Shown: in pieces, positions 6,407 to 9,126 of the stretch
Layout: every line of letters starts with the position of its first letter
Numbering within the stretch: position 1 is the stretch's first letter
From: Actinobacteria bacterium ADurb.Bin346
Lineage (GTDB): Bacteria > Actinomycetota > Humimicrobiia > Humimicrobiales > Humimicrobiaceae
DNA: 9,126 bases
Reading direction: 5' to 3'
NCBI GenBank assembly: GCA_002068775.1
Contig: MWAX01000092.1
Location: forward strand, 1 to 9,126
Made by a program: the position numbers and the translations under genes
Notes under the pieces: generated by a model
What the model was told of the DNA's origin: nothing
Seen by the model: only the letters and a program-made list of their open reading frames with translations
The model's database searches: none

Positions 6407-7354
6407 ATGAACAATGTGATTGACAAACCAATAATCATTGCTGAAAACCTTACTAAACAATACAACGGAAAGACAGTTGTTAACAAACTGAATCTTTCCG
6501 TAAATGAAGGCGAAATATTCGGCCTTCTTGGTCCAAACGGCTCCGGAAAGTCGACTGTGATACTTATGCTCCTCGGACTGACTGAGCCGTCTTCTGGCTC
6601 AGTTAAAATAGACGGATACAATTCAACAAAAGAGCCTATTAAAGTAAAAAGAATCACGGGATATCTTCCTGAAAGGCTCGGCTTCTATGAAGATATGACT
6701 GCAAGACAGAACCTTAAATATACAGCAGACCTTAACGGTATTCCCTCTAAAGACATAGAAGCAAAAATAAATGAAGTTCTTGAGATAGTAGGCCTTGAAA
6801 AGAATAAAAGCAGTCTGGTCCGGATTTTTTCAAAAGGCATGAAACAACGTCTTGGCATAGCAGATGTCCTCATTAAAGACCCGAGACTTGTGATACTTGA
6901 TGAGCCTACTGAAGGCCTTGATATCAAGATCGCAAACCAGATACTTGAAAACATCCAGATTTTAAACAAGCATAAAAACATCACATTCCTTATCTGTTCC
7001 CATCAGTTAAACCTTGTCCAGAAGATATGTACAAGAATAGGGATTATGTCCAAAGGCAATCTTATAGGTGAAGGAAAAATAGACCATCTTGGACGTGGCT
7101 TATTTTCTGCCGGCAAGTTTAGAATAGAGGTAGAGGTATCTGAAGTAAATTCAAATATCATTGAAAAAATAAGGAATTTAGATAAGGTTGTCGCAGTTGA
7201 TAATATAGAAAATTCAATAGATATTACTGCTGATGAAGACATAAGACCAGCCGTTTCAAAGCTTATTATAGAAAACAACCTTCTTCTGACCAGGATGAAC
7301 ATAAAAGATTCATCTCTTGAAGAAATATATTTGAAATATTTTAAAGAGGAGTAA
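6407..7354 (+). CDS. ABC transporter ATP-binding protein
   Basis: This cytoplasmic ATPase powers the permease encoded next. In its 315 residues are Walker A GPNGSGKST (42-50), the GYLPE segment in the Q-loop position (85-89), the signature FSKGMKQ (141-147), Walker B LVILDEP (161-167), a D-loop EGLD (169-172) and the H-loop His199. The last 90 or so residues form the extra C-terminal domain common in the CcmA/NosF/GldA-type ABC-2 subfamily. The catalytic set is intact. It starts with ATG 3 nt after the NEW3 gene, with AGGAAGAAG upstream, and ends 1 nt before the permease. The transported substrate cannot be deduced. NosF and GldA are only the nearest well-known types. Confidence 0.95.
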   Translation: MNNVIDKPIIIAENLTKQYNGKTVVNKLNLSVNEGEIFGLLGPNGSGKSTVILMLLGLTEPSSGSVKIDGYNSTKEPIKVKRITGYLPERLGFYEDMTARQNLKYTADLNGIPSKDIEAKINEVLEIVGLEKNKSSLVRIFSKGMKQRLGIADVLIKDPRLVILDEPTEGLDIKIANQILENIQILNKHKNITFLICSHQLNLVQKICTRIGIMSKGNLIGEGKIDHLGRGLFSAGKFRIEVEVSEVNSNIIEKIRNLDKVVAVDNIENSIDITADEDIRPAVSKLIIENNLLLTRMNIKDSSLEEIYLKYFKEE

Positions 7355-7355
7355 T

Positions 7356-8336
7356 ATGAAAGGCGCTTTAACAGTTTTCCGTAAAGAAATCGGCGATTAC
7401 TTCAGCAGCAAGATTTTTTTAATACTTCTTGCTCTTATTTATATTGCTGGACTTGGATTTGCATATCTTTCCATACAAGCCATTAAATCAGCTCCCATGA
7501 GCACGAACCAGACACTGCTGGTGAAAGTTTTTATTGATGAGATGTTTTTCTTGAAGCTTTTTACTGTTGGAGAGCTTAAAGCAATAATGACTTTTAACTT
7601 CGTGCGTTTCTTTGGCGCTTTTATACCGCTCATAGGCATTTTGTTTGGTTTTAATGCAATAAACAGTGAAAGAAACTCAGGAAATATAAGCAGGCTGCTC
7701 GCCCAGCCAATATACAGAGACAGCCTAATAAACGGCAAGTTTCTTGCAGGCATAACCACTCTTACAATAATGATATCAAGCATAGTATTTATTGTAATGG
7801 GAATCGGGCTCCGGGCTATAGGCGTGCCCCCTTCTTCAGAGGAGATACTGCGTATTCTTATATTTATTTTTATCTGCATTATTTATGGCATGTTCTGGAT
7901 GAGCCTTTCCATGCTCTTTTCTGTTCTCATGCGCAATGTTGCTGCGGCAATACTTACTGCAATACCAATATGGCTTTTCCTTACGTTTTTCTGGCCATAT
8001 ATAGCCCCGCAGCTTGCAAATCAGATATTGCCTGTAGCTGATGGCGCGACGCTTGCAACACAACTGAAGAATCTTTCACTTTCTGTGGACCTTATGCGGA
8101 TTTCACCATTCATACTTTTTTATGAAGCAACAGCAGCAATAATAGATCCGACGCTGGGACACCTTTCTCTTGCAGTTTCTGACAGTGATTTAAGTAAGCT
8201 TATTGCAAATCCGCTTTCTCTTAACCAGAGTTTCATACAGATCTGGCCGCAGCTTATCGTGATAATAATGCTTGCAATAATCTGCTTTGCAGTATCATAC
8301 ATTATATTTATGAAACAGGAGATAAGGTCAACATAG
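7356..8336 (+). CDS. ABC-2 type transporter permease
   Basis: This 326-residue inner-membrane protein has six hydrophobic segments (about 20-40, 82-102, 128-152, 164-190, 196-218 and 296-318). The motif NSERNSGNISRLLAQPIYRDSLINGK (103-128) is the cytoplasmic coupling region typical of NosY/GldF-like ABC-2 permeases (ERxSGxxxxLLxxPxxR). A long outside loop (about 219-295) separates the last two segments. AGAGGAG at the end of the ATPase gene serves as ribosome-binding site. It is the last gene of the plus-strand operon and is followed by a strong terminator. With the ATPase it likely forms a homodimeric exporter or membrane-remodelling transporter, and the NEW3 protein is a plausible outside partner (inference). 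Confidence 0.93.
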   Translation: MKGALTVFRKEIGDYFSSKIFLILLALIYIAGLGFAYLSIQAIKSAPMSTNQTLLVKVFIDEMFFLKLFTVGELKAIMTFNFVRFFGAFIPLIGILFGFNAINSERNSGNISRLLAQPIYRDSLINGKFLAGITTLTIMISSIVFIVMGIGLRAIGVPPSSEEILRILIFIFICIIYGMFWMSLSMLFSVLMRNVAAAILTAIPIWLFLTFFWPYIAPQLANQILPVADGATLATQLKNLSLSVDLMRISPFILFYEATAAIIDPTLGHLSLAVSDSDLSKLIANPLSLNQSFIQIWPQLIVIIMLAIICFAVSYIIFMKQEIRST

Positions 8337-8387
8337 TATAAAATATTTTATATGCGGAAAATGCTTAAAAAAGTAAAATAAAAAGTA

Positions 8388-8426
8388 TAGATAAAAAACC
8401 CGGGTTTTCGCCGGGTTTTTTATCTA
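8388..8426. terminator. Bidirectional intrinsic terminator between convergent operons
   Basis: A perfect 16-bp stem, TAGATAAAAAACCCGG paired with CCGGGTTTTTTATCTA, encloses a 7-nt loop (GTTTTCG). GC pairs followed by six T occur in both orientations, so it can end the ABC operon (plus) and the DUF211/pseudouridine synthase unit (minus). The DUF211 stop codon (8424-8426) is inside the stem. Confidence 0.95.
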
Positions 8427-8711
8427 ATCCTGCTGGGTCATTACTTCCTCTATGAGGTCCGTCCCTGCCGACACCTTATCCATGCTGTGTATAGATGCCC
8501 CATTTTGTATTATGACTCTCTCAATTTCCTCCAGCGAAATATTATCGCCTTCACATGTTATTTTAACATTTTCCACTTTCTGATCCATTTCTTTTAGAGA
8601 TATGTCGACCCCTGCAACACCTTCAAGATCTGCAAGCTGAGTCGCTAAATCGACCAGATTTGGTGAATGAGGTTTAAGTACATCAAGTACAAGTCTTCTG
8701 ATTCTTGCCAA
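8424..8711 (-). CDS. DUF211 family protein
   Basis: This is a 95-residue protein of the DUF211 family, small ferredoxin-like (beta-alpha-beta) proteins known mainly from archaea, with an unknown function. Visible family features are RRLVLDVLKPHSPN (5-18), LEGVAGVDISLKEMD (29-43), the VKITCEG strand (49-55), an I..IE helix (58-68) and GASIHSMDKVSAG (71-83). The start is TTG with AAAGGATG about 8 nt before it. A nearer ATG is followed at once by a stop and is not usable in frame. It lies 26 nt after the pseudouridine synthase gene on the same strand and probably shares its transcript. The stop codon lies within the shared terminator stem. Confidence 0.88.
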   Translation of the reverse strand: MARIRRLVLDVLKPHSPNLVDLATQLADLEGVAGVDISLKEMDQKVENVKITCEGDNISLEEIERVIIQNGASIHSMDKVSAGTDLIEEVMTQQD

Positions 8712-8737
8712 TTTAAATCATCCTTTCCAAGGAAAAA

Positions 8738-9126
8738 TTATATTTTATTTTTCCGTAAAATACCAAGGCTTTTATTTAAGTCACCGGGCAGCCTGTCTTT
8801 GAGTTCAATTTTTTCTCCGGTAAAAGGATGGTTAAAAGATATCGCTTTCGCATGAAGAAACTGCCTTTTTAGTCCTATTACTTTTGCAAGGCTGTCGGAT
8901 TCTCTGTTTCCATAAAGAGCATCTCCAATTACCGGATGATTAATATAGCTTAAATGCACTCTTATCTGATGTGTCCTGCCTGTTTTAGGGTAAACCTCCA
9001 GAAGAGTGCATTTTTCAAATCGTTCAATAACCTTAAAGTCTGTCACTGCTTCCCTGCCGGCAGTTGGCGATACAGACATTTTTTTCCTGTCTGTCTTCGA
9101 GCGTCCAACAGGAAGGTCTATATGCC
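8738..9126 (-). CDS. RluA/RluD-family 23S rRNA pseudouridine synthase, C-terminal part (partial)
   Basis: This is the C-terminal part (about 128 residues) of an enzyme that isomerises uridine to pseudouridine in RNA, usually 23S rRNA in the RluD group. The frame is open to the right edge and reads HIDLPVGRSKTDRKKMSV before the first internal ATG, a typical RluD-like stretch, so the ATG at 9079 is not the start. LLEVYPKTGRTHQIRVHL, NHPVIGDALYG, LHAKAISFNHPFTGE follow and are strongly conserved in the family. The catalytic HRLD region and any S4 domain lie outside the window. In Bacillus the homologue (ylyB) is directly upstream of pyrR in the same orientation, and the same order with an insertion is seen here. 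Which rRNA site it modifies cannot be told. Confidence 0.94.
   Translation of the reverse strand, partial: HIDLPVGRSKTDRKKMSVSPTAGREAVTDFKVIERFEKCTLLEVYPKTGRTHQIRVHLSYINHPVIGDALYGNRESDSLAKVIGLKRQFLHAKAISFNHPFTGEKIELKDRLPGDLNKSLGILRKNKI

Noticed and set aside
6241..8302. Minus-strand open frames opposite the NEW3, ATPase and permease genes
   Set aside because: They lie entirely within genes with clear motifs, and their translations look like antisense composition (Ser/Ile/Phe rich) without domains.
6407..8336. NosFY (nitrous oxide reductase maturation) or gliding GldAF assignment for the ABC genes
   Set aside because: The similarity is at the level of the ABC-2 subfamily only. No nosZ, nosD, nosL or gld neighbours are present, so a specific name is not justified.
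8722..8732. Small inverted repeat CCTT-N3-AAGG at the DUF211 ribosome-binding site
   Set aside because: Four-base arms with a three-base loop are too weak and too likely by chance to call a regulatory hairpin.
8738..9079. A complete 113-residue gene starting at the ATG at 9079
   Set aside because: The same frame stays open upstream to the window edge and encodes HIDLPVGRSKTDRKK, a typical RluD-family stretch, so this ATG is internal to a partial gene.

Overview
The window comes from an AT-rich bacterium. The best clue is a pyrimidine-biosynthesis operon led by PyrR and a PyrR-type RNA attenuator, in the order pyrR-pyrB-pyrC-carA-carB. This is the layout known from Bacillus and other Firmicutes and from some deep-branching low-GC lineages. 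An exact taxon cannot be assigned. TTG start codons are frequent.

Positions 1-4374 (minus strand) hold, in transcription order, pyrR, pyrB, pyrC, carA and the 5' part of carB, which runs off the left edge. Gaps are 16-21 nt, or genes overlap by 4 nt, so this is one polycistronic unit. It makes carbamoyl phosphate (CarAB), carbamoyl aspartate (PyrB) and dihydroorotate (PyrC), and PyrR acts as the sensor. The operon leader lies at 4375 to about 4672. It contains a near-consensus PyrR-binding hairpin (4561-4591) followed by an intrinsic terminator (4471-4506), which together form a UMP/UTP-responsive attenuator. Upstream are a sigma70-like promoter and a perfect tandem 2 x 19-bp repeat.

Positions 4736-8336 (plus strand) form a divergent island. 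It encodes an Rrf2-family repressor with three cysteines, a secreted and membrane-anchored protein with two NEW3/Ig-like domains, an ABC ATPase and an ABC-2 permease. The last three genes are separated by only 3 and 1 nt. Both the rrf2 promoter region and the promoter of the NEW3-ABC operon carry palindromes sharing the 9-mer TATTAAAAT. This suggests that the Rrf2 protein controls itself and the transporter. The substrate is unknown.

Positions 8388-9126 start with a perfect bidirectional terminator. After it come two minus-strand genes that converge on the ABC operon: a DUF211 protein and the C-terminal part of an RluA/RluD-type rRNA pseudouridine synthase, which runs off the right edge. In Bacillus the rluD-like gene lies directly upstream of pyrR on the same strand. 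The plus-strand island therefore looks as if it separates two parts of an older rluD-pyr neighbourhood.

The only stretch over 300 nt without a gene is 4375-4863, which is filled with the regulatory elements above. The 5284-5378 gap shows nothing convincing, including no clear terminator after rrf2.
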